Assembly (NCBI RefSeq): GCF_904846685.1
Contig: NZ_CAJHBQ010000001.1
Coordinates: 930,001 to 994,000 of the forward strand
Source: Psychrobacter submarinus
GTDB taxonomy: Bacteria > Pseudomonadota > Gammaproteobacteria > Pseudomonadales > Moraxellaceae
Direction: 5' to 3'
Length of the DNA stretch: 64,000 nucleotides
How positions within the stretch are numbered: position 1 is the first letter of the stretch; each line of letters opens with the position of its first letter. The translations under genes and the position numbers were made by a program. The notes below the pieces were generated by a model. It saw only the letters and a program-made list of their open reading frames with translations. It searched no databases and was not told the origin of the DNA. Positions 9,198-18,358 of the stretch are shown piece by piece.

Positions 9198-11255
9198 TTA
9201 GAATTGATAGGTCAAAGAGGTTTTGATATTACGACCCATCTCAAAATCTGTAGCCGTAGCATCAGCCGTATTTAAGCGTGAAGCGTGACTGGCATAAGTC
9301 TCATCAAACAGGTTATAAACCCCAACGGTGGCTTTGACATTCTCGAGCTGACGTGGTGAATAGTTCACATACACATCGTGCACATCATAGCTTGGCTTAG
9401 TCTCACCTTGATTATCAGTAATAGATGCTACATAAGTACTGCGCCAGCCCAAATCAACCATATCATTAGCTGCATAATCTAAGTTCACCATGTAGCGATC
9501 GCCTGAGTCAGCACCACTGCCACTTACTGATGGGATACTATTGCCTGTCTTATCGCCTTCGCTACGAGCACGTGAGTAGCTCAGCCCCATACCAAAGTCA
9601 CGAGTAGTGTAGTTAGCAGCCAGCTCAACACCATCTATTTTATAGTCTTCATCACTGTTGAACATACCTTGACAGTCACCGCCTATCGCGCCGGTCTCAC
9701 AGTCAATCCCAAATCTACCAGGGCGACTACCTGTACGCATAAACTGCTGATAGTTCTCGATATTGGATCTAAAGTATTTTGCACTCAATTGTAGCGCATC
9801 ATCAGCAATGGTTAGATCGCGTAGCGTGGTGGTCACACCTACCTCAGAGTTATAGCCTTCTTCTGGCTTAAGGTCATCATTGACATAAATACCCTCGCCA
9901 TTGCTGTTAAAGACAGTTGGGCCTAAATCTGGACCATTAAACAGCTGGGTATAGCTGGCAAACACTTGGGTACGCGGCGCAACCTCGTAGCTTGCAGCAA
10001 ACGCGCCAACCACATTGTCATAAGTAGAACCGCCCGCCACAAATTCAGGAGACTCATAGCGGTCGTAGCGTACACCTGGTGTCAGCGTTAGTTTGCCCAT
10101 TTGCCATTGGTCTTCTAGATAGACTGAGGTGTTATTGGCATCATCATTCGCAGTTGCAGAACCATCACGTGCCATCTCAGATTCTTTTTCGTAGTACTCA
10201 GCGCCTGCGATTAGCTTATGACGACCGCTATTTGTGTCAATAACACTGGTATTTTCAATCTTAACACCTGTGGTTTTTACTTTTGCATCAAAATCAAAGT
10301 TGCCTACGTCTTCAGAATCACGCAGAATCTGCGTTTCTGTTTGATAAACGGTGGTATCAACGTCAATGAGTGAGTTTGCTGGATTAAAGTTATGATCGAG
10401 CGTATAAGTATCGCGCTTTATTTCTTGTGGGATGACATCAGGACCACGACTGTTAGGAAAACTTGGAAAATCTGGTCGATAAGGGAAAACACCTTCTTTT
10501 TCGGTACGGCTGAAGCTTGCACCGACATGATGATCGTCACCAATATACGCGCCTGCTTTTAATAAGATGTTTTCGCTCTCACTGTCCTCATAAAGCTCAC
10601 GGCCGTCGCCATCTTCACCAGAGTCGGTATCGCGCTTGCCATAATAAGCCAATAGGTCGATATTGTCTGTTGGCGCACCATACACAGTCGCTGACGTAAG
10701 TAGCTCATCATTATTACTGGCATAACCTGCCTTTAGTTTTGCGCCGATCTTTTGACCGGGCTTTAATAAATCTGCAGCATCGACCGTTTCAAACGCGACC
10801 GCGCCGCCTAAGGCATCGTTACCCAGCGTGACTGAGTTATTACCGACCGCTACCTCAGCTTGTTTTAGCAAGTCAGGATCAAGAGTGACATCGCCCATAT
10901 GATAAAAGAGGGCACCCTCTTGACGCGCGCCATCGACGGTGACTTTAAGATTGGTATCGTCAAGACCACGCACTCTGATACGCTGATTCACCGTTGAGGT
11001 GCCACCGACCTCGACTCCAGGTATCACATCTAAAAAATCGCTTAAGTGGCTTGCCTGCGCTGCGGGCGTATAGTTGTCGATATAGACTGAGTCTTCTTGT
11101 ACATTTTCACGTACTGAGGTGTTTGCCGTTACCGTAATGGTCTGTAGCGTAGTACTTGGCATGTCTTCTGCAGCATTAGCCATTTGTGAAAATAGCGCTG
11201 TGGCTACCCCTATAGATAAAACCGATAATCGACTTGAAAACGTTACTACGCCCAT
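9198..11255 (-). CDS. TonB-dependent haem/haemoglobin-type outer-membrane receptor
   Basis: A signal peptide (LSVLSIGVATALFSQMANA) is followed by a TonB-box-like TLQTITVTA, a plug domain (SDFLDVIPGVEVGG, RIRVRGLDDTNLKVTVDGARQ) and a long beta-barrel with NPA-box-like KPEEGYNSEVGV. The chain ends NIKTSLTYQF, with terminal Phe. The plug and C-terminal patterns fit the TonB-haemin/haemoglobin receptor family (HmuR/HutA type); a siderophore ligand is not excluded. The open frame extends to 11294, but the signal peptide fits the ATG at 11255 (MGVVTFSS), which I use; this gives about 685 residues. A strong palindromic Fur box lies about 160 bp upstream. No haem ABC genes are adjacent. Confidence 0.88.
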   Translation of the reverse strand: MGVVTFSSRLSVLSIGVATALFSQMANAAEDMPSTTLQTITVTANTSVRENVQEDSVYIDNYTPAAQASHLSDFLDVIPGVEVGGTSTVNQRIRVRGLDDTNLKVTVDGARQEGALFYHMGDVTLDPDLLKQAEVAVGNNSVTLGNDALGGAVAFETVDAADLLKPGQKIGAKLKAGYASNNDELLTSATVYGAPTDNIDLLAYYGKRDTDSGEDGDGRELYEDSESENILLKAGAYIGDDHHVGASFSRTEKEGVFPYRPDFPSFPNSRGPDVIPQEIKRDTYTLDHNFNPANSLIDVDTTVYQTETQILRDSEDVGNFDFDAKVKTTGVKIENTSVIDTNSGRHKLIAGAEYYEKESEMARDGSATANDDANNTSVYLEDQWQMGKLTLTPGVRYDRYESPEFVAGGSTYDNVVGAFAASYEVAPRTQVFASYTQLFNGPDLGPTVFNSNGEGIYVNDDLKPEEGYNSEVGVTTTLRDLTIADDALQLSAKYFRSNIENYQQFMRTGSRPGRFGIDCETGAIGGDCQGMFNSDEDYKIDGVELAANYTTRDFGMGLSYSRARSEGDKTGNSIPSVSGSGADSGDRYMVNLDYAANDMVDLGWRSTYVASITDNQGETKPSYDVHDVYVNYSPRQLENVKATVGVYNLFDETYASHASRLNTADATATDFEMGRNIKTSLTYQF

Positions 11256-11408
11256 AAAATACTCACTTAATTTAACTGCCAAATCTATGCCCAAAAGTTA
11301 GTGAACGATGTATAAAACAGCAAAGCCGCATTTTTGATCGGCTGTTAACGAATGATGTATCTCATTCGCAGCTCAACTGCTATAACTATCCACTACCCTC
11401 TATAATAA

Positions 11409-11435
11409 TGTTAACGATAATTATTATCATTAACA
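11409..11435. promoter_or_regulatory. Fur box (extended palindrome)
   Basis: GATAATTATTATC at the core with outer arms TGTTAA/TTAACA gives a 27-bp near-perfect palindrome matching tandem Fur hexamers. It is upstream of the TonB-dependent receptor on the minus strand. Confidence 0.85.
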
Positions 11436-11608
11436 TTTCGGAAAGTATAATAGCGAAGTATTTATAATTTGGCAACAATGAATTAAAGCTTTGATATAGA
11501 AATAAGCTCGTCACTAAGTTTACTAGCAGCGTTTATTGTTAATAATTGCCGCTTTTAGGCTAAAAAAGCGTTGCAATAATGAACCCTTTCACTATATCCT
11601 ACAGATAG

Positions 11609-11624
11609 CTGACTAAATGGTCAG
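11609..11624. promoter_or_regulatory. RutR-like operator upstream of the purine permease
   Basis: CTGACTAAATGGTCAG is a 16-bp imperfect palindrome that fits the RutR consensus (TTGACCA-N2-TGGTCAA) in one half-site and partly in the other. It lies 126 bp upstream of the permease start. A better copy sits beside the regulator gene. Confidence 0.55.
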
Positions 11625-11749
11625 GTTATGTCATTAAGGTTCGATAGAGTAACTAAACAATTATTCTTGATTTATTGGTTTATTAGCATATGGACAAGTA
11701 CTACTCTTTATTCCAAAGGACTGCAAAGGTCATATAAAAGGAAGTTATC

Positions 11750-13165
11750 ATGAGTGAAACGACTGTACAGACGCAAGGAAATCCAGACTTACTGTATGGA
11801 CTGCACGATCGCCCTGCCGCGGGAAAAGCATTTTTGGGCGCAGTACAGCATGTACTAGCCGCCTTTGTTGGGGTGATTACGCCCTCGTTAATCATCGGCG
11901 GTGCTTTAGGTCTAGGGGAGCACATCCCCTACCTGATTAGTATGGCACTGATGGTATCTGGCGTCGCCACCTTCATCCAGACACGCAAAGTCGGTCCCGT
12001 TGGTTCTGGACTTATGGCGCTACAAGGCACTAGTTTTGGCTTCTTAGCCGCAGTACTAGCAGCAGGGTTTGTGGTCAAAAACCGCGGCGGTAGTCCTGAG
12101 GAGATTCTCTCAGTTATCTTCGGGGTGACCTTTCTTGGTGCTTTTGTCGAGATATTTTTGAGTCAGTTCATCACTAAGCTCAAGTCGCTTATGAGTCCGA
12201 TTGTGACCGGCTGCGTTATTGTGACCATTGGTCTGTCGCTGACTAAGGTAGGTCTGACTGATCTAGCAGGCGGAGTGGGTGCAGAAGATTTTGGTAGCAT
12301 TCCTAACCTTATGCTTGGCGGCGGGGTCTTGGTCAGCGTCGTACTGATCAGTATCGTCAATAATAAAGTCATTCGCTCAAGCGCTATTTTCATTGGACTG
12401 ATGCTGGGTTTGGCTGTCGCTATGTTTATGGGCCGTATCGACTTCTCGTTGGTCGCTGAAGCCCCTCTCTTTACCGTGCCTGTTCCGTTCAAGTTCGGTT
12501 TTGGTTTTGACTGGCAGGCCTTTATTCCAATCGCCTTTATGTACATCATTACCAGTATCGAGACCTCAGGAGATCTCACTGCAACCTCGATGATCTCAGG
12601 TGAACCGATCAAAGGCCCGCTATACGAAAAACGTATCAAGGGCGGAGTATTAGGCGATGGTGTCAACTCCGCCATCGCTGGGGTATTTAATAGCTTTCCT
12701 GTGACGACTTTTAGCCAAAATAACGGGGTCATTCAGATGACCGGTATCGCCAGCCGTTATGTCGGTTTTTTTGTAGCAGGCATTTTATTTGTTATGGGTC
12801 TGTTTCCTTTTCTTGGTGCTATTTTTACTCAGCTGCCAAAGCCAGTCGTTGGCGGGGTGACGCTACTGATGTTTGCGACCGTAGCGACTGCAGGTATTCG
12901 TATTCTAGCGACAGTCAACTTCACTCATCGTAATGTATTAATTATCGCCACCTCACTGGGTCTGGGTTTGGGCGTCGCCTTTGTCCCTGATGTGTTTGCA
13001 CAAATGCCGCAGATGTTCCGCAATATCTTTGGCTCAGCGGTAACGATGTCTGGTGTGGTTGCTATCTTATTGGATACTATCTTGCCTAAGAGCTATGGTG
13101 CTGAATTTGATACGGCTGATCAGCATATAGATGATGGCTTAAAGACAGGCAGTCATGCACCTTAA
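11750..13165 (+). CDS. NCS2-family urate/xanthine permease
   Basis: 471-residue nucleobase-cation symporter with about 14 hydrophobic segments. The family signature is present as QNNGVIQMTG, and the glycine at its end is typical of urate/xanthine-type members (UacT, XanQ, UapA) rather than uracil permeases. An upstream conserved stretch ends GGALGLGEHIPYLISMALMVSG, and GLMALQGTSFGF matches the substrate-binding TM3. AAAAGGAAG gives a good ribosome site. The adjacent urate-degradation genes and a shared operator type point to urate as the cargo; xanthine remains possible. Confidence 0.9.
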   Translation: MSETTVQTQGNPDLLYGLHDRPAAGKAFLGAVQHVLAAFVGVITPSLIIGGALGLGEHIPYLISMALMVSGVATFIQTRKVGPVGSGLMALQGTSFGFLAAVLAAGFVVKNRGGSPEEILSVIFGVTFLGAFVEIFLSQFITKLKSLMSPIVTGCVIVTIGLSLTKVGLTDLAGGVGAEDFGSIPNLMLGGGVLVSVVLISIVNNKVIRSSAIFIGLMLGLAVAMFMGRIDFSLVAEAPLFTVPVPFKFGFGFDWQAFIPIAFMYIITSIETSGDLTATSMISGEPIKGPLYEKRIKGGVLGDGVNSAIAGVFNSFPVTTFSQNNGVIQMTGIASRYVGFFVAGILFVMGLFPFLGAIFTQLPKPVVGGVTLLMFATVATAGIRILATVNFTHRNVLIIATSLGLGLGVAFVPDVFAQMPQMFRNIFGSAVTMSGVVAILLDTILPKSYGAEFDTADQHIDDGLKTGSHAP

Positions 13166-13357
13166 TGATATAGTCAATCAATATTAAAAGTGGTACAAGG
13201 CAGACGAGTGCAAGTACTACAGTAGTAGGCTAAACGAGTCTAACGCTGTAACACTTTAATAGTGGTTCGACTATAACAGTGATGGTAGTGATAATGTCGT
13301 CATAGACTATCGCTAGGATAGATTATTACTAAGGCAGATTGTTAGAATAAAAAGTAC

Positions 13358-13393
13358 AAAAACCGCCATAAGATTATTTTATGGCGGTTTTGT
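13358..13393. terminator. Terminator between the permease and the TetR gene
   Basis: Stem ACCGCCATAA/TTATGGCGGT with A-run and T-run flanks. It is convergent between the two genes and can serve both. The 190 bases between the permease stop and this hairpin hold no recognisable feature. Confidence 0.88.
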
Positions 13394-13477
13394 ATTGATG
13401 AATCTAAAAACGAAGTTATAGCATTGAGTACCTCACTGGCTTAGCATTATTGCATTGCTATACCGCTGGAGCGCTAA

Positions 13478-14137
13478 TTACTCAAGTCCACAGCCGCGTA
13501 AGATAAACGGTATCAAAAACTCGGCTGCTCGCGCTTCATCATTCTCCTCATACGCCTGTTTTTGTAACAAACCAACAATCTCAGTTTCAAATTCAGCATA
13601 ACGCTGGGTGGTCGCCCAAATCAGAATAAGCAATTGAAGCGGATCTTTGATACCTATCTTGCCTTGCTGATGCCAAGTTTTCATCACCTCCACCTTATCA
13701 AGCGCCCAGTCTTGCATCGTATGCGACATAAAATCATGCAAATGCGGAGCGCCGCCGATGACTTCAAGAGCGAAAAGCTTATGGCGATTGGGATGAGCAA
13801 AAGCTTGGTGCAGCTTAGTTCTGACAAACTTCTCAATGACGGTTTTTGGGTCGCTATCTACCGTCATTGTTACAAGACCCTCGTTCCACTCCTCAATAAT
13901 GGCGCGCAGTACTTTTTCATAGAGGTTTTTTTTATTCTTAAAATAATAATGTACATTGGCTTTGGGGAGTCCGGCACGATCGGCAATGCCCTGCATCGTA
14001 GCGCCGCGGAAACTTTTTAGCACAAACTCCTCTTCAGCAGCCTTGAGAATGACGGCTTGATTATGAGCGCGAATGTCTTGCTGACTGCGGTGAGTGCCAT
14101 TATCTAAAGTGCTCAAATCATCGGTGGTAAAAGTCAT
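13478..14137 (-). CDS. TetR-family regulator, RutR-like
   Basis: 219 residues. The N-terminal TetR DNA-binding domain (AVILKAAEEEFVLKSFRGATMQGIADRAGLPKAN with VHYYFKNKKNLYEKV) carries a recognition helix of the RutR type. The C-terminal ligand domain (HPNRHKLFALEVIGGAPHL, WATTQRYAEF) also follows RutR. In E. coli RutR senses uracil and thymine and controls pyrimidine and purine genes. Here the gene is divergent from the urate operon and a RutR-type palindrome lies between them, so I infer control by a purine-degradation metabolite. The effector is not predictable from sequence. Confidence 0.88.
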   Translation of the reverse strand: MTFTTDDLSTLDNGTHRSQQDIRAHNQAVILKAAEEEFVLKSFRGATMQGIADRAGLPKANVHYYFKNKKNLYEKVLRAIIEEWNEGLVTMTVDSDPKTVIEKFVRTKLHQAFAHPNRHKLFALEVIGGAPHLHDFMSHTMQDWALDKVEVMKTWHQQGKIGIKDPLQLLILIWATTQRYAEFETEIVGLLQKQAYEENDEARAAEFLIPFILRGCGLE

Positions 14138-14247
14138 AAATGTATCCTATAAAAAGCAAATAATGACAGCTTAGTGGTTAAGTAATGCTAATAACGCTTA
14201 AATTATTGAGTACTAAATGCGATAAATTATGATATATTGTATAAAGT

Positions 14248-14267
14248 AGTTGACCATTTGGTCAACT
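14248..14267. promoter_or_regulatory. RutR-type operator (perfect palindrome)
   Basis: AGTTGACCATTTGGTCAACT is a near-perfect 20-bp palindrome matching the RutR consensus TTGACCA-N2-TGGTCAA. It lies in the divergent region between the TetR-family regulator and the uraD operon, fitting autoregulation plus operon control. A partial extra half-site CCATTTGG follows at about 14290. Confidence 0.8.
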
Positions 14268-14446
14268 TTAAGCAGAATAGCCAATATAAACCATTTGGCG
14301 ACTTATTTATACTTTTATTATCACTCTCAGCGATAGCACTTTAGCATACCAATAGACTGCCAAACACCTAAGGCATGTCCTTATTTTTGATACGCTATGA
14401 TTTGAAAGGCTATGAGGCTTCCACCCTACAAGAAAAGGACTTCATC

Positions 14447-14962
14447 GTGAGTTTAACCTTAGCGCAATTCAACGACTTTGACCAAGACCAAGCCACCTCC
14501 GCACTACTTACTTGCTGTACCAGCTCTCGCTGGGCGCATAACGTAGCAAGCGCTCGACCATTCGAGACGCTAGAGGCTCTGATCGCTCATAGCGATACGG
14601 TATGGAGCAAAGTGCAACAGCAAGAGTCGGACCTGTTAGAGGCGCTTGACGGCCATCCGCAAATCGGTAATGTCGCCACGCTCAAAGAAAAGTACCGCAA
14701 TACTGCAGATAGCGCTGCTCATGAACAATCAGGCGCGAATGAAGCAGATGATGAGGTTCTTGAAGCTCTAGCACAAGGCAATCAAGCCTATCTTGATAAG
14801 TTTGGCTTTATCTTTATCGTCTTTGCCACAGGCAAAAGCGCTAAGCAAATGCTCGACTTACTATTAGCGCGTTTGCCGAATGAGCGCGCCACTGAGCTTG
14901 TCAACGCTTCGACAGAACAAAATAAAATCACGCGCTTGCGTTTAAACAAATTATTTGAATAA
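14447..14962 (+). CDS. uraD: OHCU decarboxylase
   Basis: Third step of urate breakdown: converts 2-oxo-4-hydroxy-4-carboxy-5-ureidoimidazoline to S-allantoin. The UraD pattern is visible: TLAQFNDFDQDQATSALLTC, then SSRWAHNVASARPF, the catalytic-histidine motif ALDGHPQIGN, and the C-terminal LLARLPNERATEL...KITRLRLNKL. The open frame begins at 14375, but AAAAGGA sits 6-7 bases before a GTG at 14447, and starting there gives 171 residues, the usual family size. I therefore prefer GTG 14447. Confidence 0.92.
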   Translation: MSLTLAQFNDFDQDQATSALLTCCTSSRWAHNVASARPFETLEALIAHSDTVWSKVQQQESDLLEALDGHPQIGNVATLKEKYRNTADSAAHEQSGANEADDEVLEALAQGNQAYLDKFGFIFIVFATGKSAKQMLDLLLARLPNERATELVNASTEQNKITRLRLNKLFE

Positions 14963-15028
14963 GCCGTTTAGCTCAACTAACCGTACTTTTAAAACACTGA
15001 AAATACCAAAAACATCAAAGGATTTATT

Positions 15029-15397
15029 ATGTCCGCTTCTCTTTCCTCGCATATCTTAGACACTCATTTGGGCAAACCTGCCGCCGATATCGCAGTTGCT
15101 CTACGCCGAGTCGATAACCATTCAAACGCCACGCTTTTGGCTCATGGCACTACCAATAGTGATGGCCGCGTAAGCCCAGATAGCTGGCAGTTTGATGAGG
15201 CCGTGAGCGCAGCTGATCGTGAACTGAGCACGGGTCGCTATACCCTTACCTTTGATACGCAGACCTATTTTGATACCCAAAACCTCACAGCTTTTTATCC
15301 ACAAGTCATCATCGACTTTGTGGTCAGTGACCACAGTCACTATCATGTGCCCCTATTGCTAAGTGCTCACGGTTACAGCACTTATCGCGGCTCGTAA
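15029..15397 (+). CDS. uraH: 5-hydroxyisourate hydrolase (transthyretin-like)
   Basis: 122 residues, hydrolysing 5-hydroxyisourate to OHCU. Family landmarks: SSHILDTHLGKPA at the N-terminus with the catalytic histidine, the conserved arginine in SDGRVS, the histidine in HYHVPLLLS, and the diagnostic C-terminal tetrapeptide YRGS. No signal peptide, so cytoplasmic. AAAGGA is well placed before the ATG. It lies between uraD and puuD. Confidence 0.96.
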   Translation: MSASLSSHILDTHLGKPAADIAVALRRVDNHSNATLLAHGTTNSDGRVSPDSWQFDEAVSAADRELSTGRYTLTFDTQTYFDTQNLTAFYPQVIIDFVVSDHSHYHVPLLLSAHGYSTYRGS

Positions 15398-15454
15398 TTT
15401 ATTTTTCGTATCAAACGCAGTATTTAAGACATCGTATAAAAGGACAGTAGTCGC

Positions 15455-16750
15455 ATGGGTGCATATCTTCTTGATTGGGTCGCTTTATTTTTTCGCTGGT
15501 TTCACGTTATCGCCGGCGTAGCATGGATTGGTGCGTCCTTTTATTTTGTTTGGCTCGATCTGAGCTTACGTAAGCCGCCGCAGTGGAAAGCCGATAAAGG
15601 TATCTCTGGCGACTTGTGGGCGGTACATGGTGGCGGGTTTTATGAAATCGCTAAATATAAGCTCGAACCGGAAGAGATGCCAAAGACGCTGCATTGGTTC
15701 AAGTGGGAAGCTTATACCACTTGGCTAACTGGTGCGGCGATGATGGCGATTGTCTACTACGCCAATGCGACCGCCTATCTGATTGACCCCAGCAAAGTCG
15801 CTTTTGGTAGTCATGTTGGCGCTATCTCGACCAGCTTACTCTTCTTGTTCGGTAGCTACTTTGTCTATGAGGTTATCGTCCGTAGCCGCATCGGCAAGAA
15901 TGCGTTAGTGTTTAGCTCTACTATCTTTATCCTGCTAGTGCTTGCAACTTGGGGCTCATACCAGCTGTTTAGTGATCGCGCCTCTTTTATCCATGTCGGT
16001 GCTATTTTAGGTACGATTATGGCGGGTAACGTGTTTTTTGGGATTATGCCCGCTCAGCGCGCGCTAGTGGACTGCGTACGTAGAGGCGAAAAGCCGGGTA
16101 AAGAAGTCGCAGACTTGGCACTTATGGCCAAGAACCGCTCTTTGATGAATAATTATTTTACCCTGCCGCTTATCTTTACCATGATTAGTAACCACTATCC
16201 GATGATGTACTCGCATGCTCATGGCTGGTTAGTGCTAGTGTTTGTAGGCGTCATTACGGCACTTGTACGTCACTATTTTAACCAAAAGCATCTGGGCAAT
16301 ACGCAGCCCAAATTCCTATGGATTCCAGCTTTATTGACTGTTTTATTGATTATTTGGATGCGCCCTGCACCTATTGAGCCGCTTCCTGTACCACCCGTAC
16401 AGTCTGCGGTTCCTGTGGAAGCTGCCCCTGAGACGCCGACACCTACTGACGCAACTAATCCAGCAATAGCTGCGGCTGATAGCACTGGGGAAGCCGTAAC
16501 TGTCTCAGCTAACGATGCGGTTATGAGTGTGGTACAAGCAAAATGCGCAACTTGTCACATGGCGCAGCCGACGCAGCAAGGCTTTAACGCGCCGCCTGCT
16601 GGCATTATATTGCAAACCCCTGAAGATATAAAAACTCATCAAGCTAAAGTGGTCACTGCGGTACAAACCGGCTATATGCCATTAGGCAATATCACTCAAT
16701 TAACCGATGAGGAGCGCGCTCAAATTGTGGCGTATGCCGCTGGGCTATAG
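15455..16750 (+). CDS. puuD: Membrane urate hydroxylase with C-terminal cytochrome c domain
   Basis: 431 residues. The N-terminal part has about eight to nine membrane segments and the PuuD/DUF989 motifs WFHVIAGVAWIGASFYFVWLD and LWAVHGGGFYEIAKY. After a Pro/Ala/Thr-rich linker (about residues 310-350) comes a haem c domain with CATCH and a distal Met in GYMPLGN. It oxidises urate to 5-hydroxyisourate and passes electrons to the respiratory chain, replacing cofactor-less uricase. This fused architecture is known from Agrobacterium and other proteobacteria. The neighbours uraH and uraD take the product onward. Confidence 0.95.
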   Translation: MGAYLLDWVALFFRWFHVIAGVAWIGASFYFVWLDLSLRKPPQWKADKGISGDLWAVHGGGFYEIAKYKLEPEEMPKTLHWFKWEAYTTWLTGAAMMAIVYYANATAYLIDPSKVAFGSHVGAISTSLLFLFGSYFVYEVIVRSRIGKNALVFSSTIFILLVLATWGSYQLFSDRASFIHVGAILGTIMAGNVFFGIMPAQRALVDCVRRGEKPGKEVADLALMAKNRSLMNNYFTLPLIFTMISNHYPMMYSHAHGWLVLVFVGVITALVRHYFNQKHLGNTQPKFLWIPALLTVLLIIWMRPAPIEPLPVPPVQSAVPVEAAPETPTPTDATNPAIAAADSTGEAVTVSANDAVMSVVQAKCATCHMAQPTQQGFNAPPAGIILQTPEDIKTHQAKVVTAVQTGYMPLGNITQLTDEERAQIVAYAAGL

Positions 16751-16805
16751 AATGCTTTGAGCGGTTAAAATAAGACGGCAACGGTAGGCCAATAGACAAT
16801 ATTGA

Positions 16806-17198
16806 ATAATTCGCTTGACCGTCGGCGCGCTTTGGTTATCAGTCATCAGTAAAATTGGTATCGTCGGTTTTGTCAACGTCGTGGGCGCTATCATCGCGCC
16901 ATTCTTTGGAATTTTGGTCATCGATTACTACATTATTAGACGTCAAAACATCAACATGAATGACTTGTTTTCTGCGCAGCCAACGGGCGCTTATTATTAT
17001 ACCAAAGGCTGGAATATCCGTGGTCTTATCGCCTTTGCTATCGGCGCTTTGTTTTCTGTCGCGACAGTACTCGTACCGAACTTGGCAAAATTCGAAGGTT
17101 ACGGCTTCTTATTAGGCGCAGCAATCGGCGGGTTAATTTACTGGCTTCTCATGCGCAAATATGGCATTGAGCTCAATAAAACTTTAACGCACAAATAA
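16806..17198 (+). pseudogene. NCS1-family nucleobase/allantoin permease, C-terminal fragment
   Basis: 127 residues with three to four hydrophobic segments match only the last quarter of NCS1 symporters (GIVGFVNVVGAIIAPFFGIL, then the DYYIIRR motif of the PucI/CodB/Mhp1 group). The frame closes with a TGA at 16803, only four codons before the first plausible TTG start, and the N-terminal three quarters are missing. In an intact operon this would import allantoin, uracil or a related compound; here it should be non-functional. Confidence 0.8.
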
Positions 17199-17271
17199 GC
17201 ACTGTGTACTGTTAAGGCGCTAATAAATAGCTAGATGGTTAGCAAACAGTATGAATAGAAGGAAAAACATT

Positions 17272-18264
17272 ATGACGCAAAAAATCACCAGCGACTTTGA
17301 TCACTCCGCTTATCCGCGTGATCTAAAAGGCTATGCTGATACTCCCCCTAAAGCCAACTGGCCTGGCGGCGCTAGAATCGCTGTTCAGTTCGTCTTGAAT
17401 ATTGAAGAGGGTGCAGAAAATAGTATCATCCACGGTGATAGCGAATCAGAGCGGTTTTTATCTGATATATTGGGCACGCCTTCGTTTAACAATCGTCATC
17501 AGTCTATCGAATCGGCGTTTGAATACGGTAGCCGCGTCGGCGTTTGGCGCGTCTTGGATGTCTTTAAAGAGTATGGCCTTCCCATCACGACATTCACTTG
17601 TGCTGCGGCCGCAGAAAAAACCCCGCATATCATTGAACGTGTACTAGAAGATGGCCACGAAGTTGCTAGCCACGGCCTGCGCTGGATCACTTACCAGTAT
17701 ATCTACCGCGAAATCGAGCGTGAGCATGTGCACCGTGCTACTGAGATCTTTGAGCGTATGCTCGGCAAGCAGCCTATAGGCTGGTATACCGGACGTGACA
17801 GTCCCAATACTCGTGAGCTGGTCGTCGAGCAAGGCGGCTATAGTTATGACTCTGACTCCTACGCTGATGAGCTGCCTTATTGGCTAAATGTCAAGTGCGA
17901 AGATGGCGATAAAATATTACGTAAGCCGCATCTGGTTATTCCTTATACGCTTGAGACTAACGATATGCGTTTCTCATCCAGCCCTGGATTCACCAATGCT
18001 GAGCCTTTTTATCAGTATCTCAAAGACAGCTTTGACACGCTGTATGAGGAAGGGGATAAAAACGGCAAAAACACGCCCAAAATGCTTACCATTGGCCTGC
18101 ATTGCCGTATCATAGGCCGCGCTGGGCGTATTGTCGCACTCAAAAAATTCTTGCAATATATTACCAATAAGCCTGACGTTTGGGTCTGTCGCCGCGATGA
18201 GATCGCTAAACACTGGTACGACAACCATCCAGCGACTAAGGATAATACCGCAGACTGGATGTAA
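17272..18264 (+). CDS. puuE: Allantoinase, PuuE type (polysaccharide-deacetylase fold)
   Basis: About 330 residues. Converts S-allantoin to allantoate. The protein follows Pseudomonas PuuE closely: YPRDLKGYADTPPKANWPGG, FNIEEGAE-type (VLNIEEGAENSI), ASHGLRWI with the conserved histidine, and TGRDSPNTRELVVEQGG. It is unrelated to the metal-dependent amidohydrolase AllB. An ATG at 17251 is in frame, but AGAAGGAAA precedes the ATG at 17272, so I use the latter. Confidence 0.95.
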   Translation: MTQKITSDFDHSAYPRDLKGYADTPPKANWPGGARIAVQFVLNIEEGAENSIIHGDSESERFLSDILGTPSFNNRHQSIESAFEYGSRVGVWRVLDVFKEYGLPITTFTCAAAAEKTPHIIERVLEDGHEVASHGLRWITYQYIYREIEREHVHRATEIFERMLGKQPIGWYTGRDSPNTRELVVEQGGYSYDSDSYADELPYWLNVKCEDGDKILRKPHLVIPYTLETNDMRFSSSPGFTNAEPFYQYLKDSFDTLYEEGDKNGKNTPKMLTIGLHCRIIGRAGRIVALKKFLQYITNKPDVWVCRRDEIAKHWYDNHPATKDNTADWM

Positions 18265-18358
18265 CTATTGTAACTATGATCGATATCATCGGAATAGATA
18301 TCATCATGGTCTTAGACTCAAATTTATCACGGCCCCTAATGACTAAGGACTCTTAACT

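Larger units (their letters stand above)
11295..11749. other. Divergent control region between the TonB receptor and the purine permease
   Basis: 455 bp. Contains a Fur palindrome nearer the receptor and a RutR-like operator nearer the permease (both listed separately). No ORF supported. Confidence 0.5.

Noticed and set aside
12163..12732. 189-residue ORF antisense to the purine permease
   Set aside because: Shadow of a conserved membrane-protein gene; no start signal and an implausible composition.
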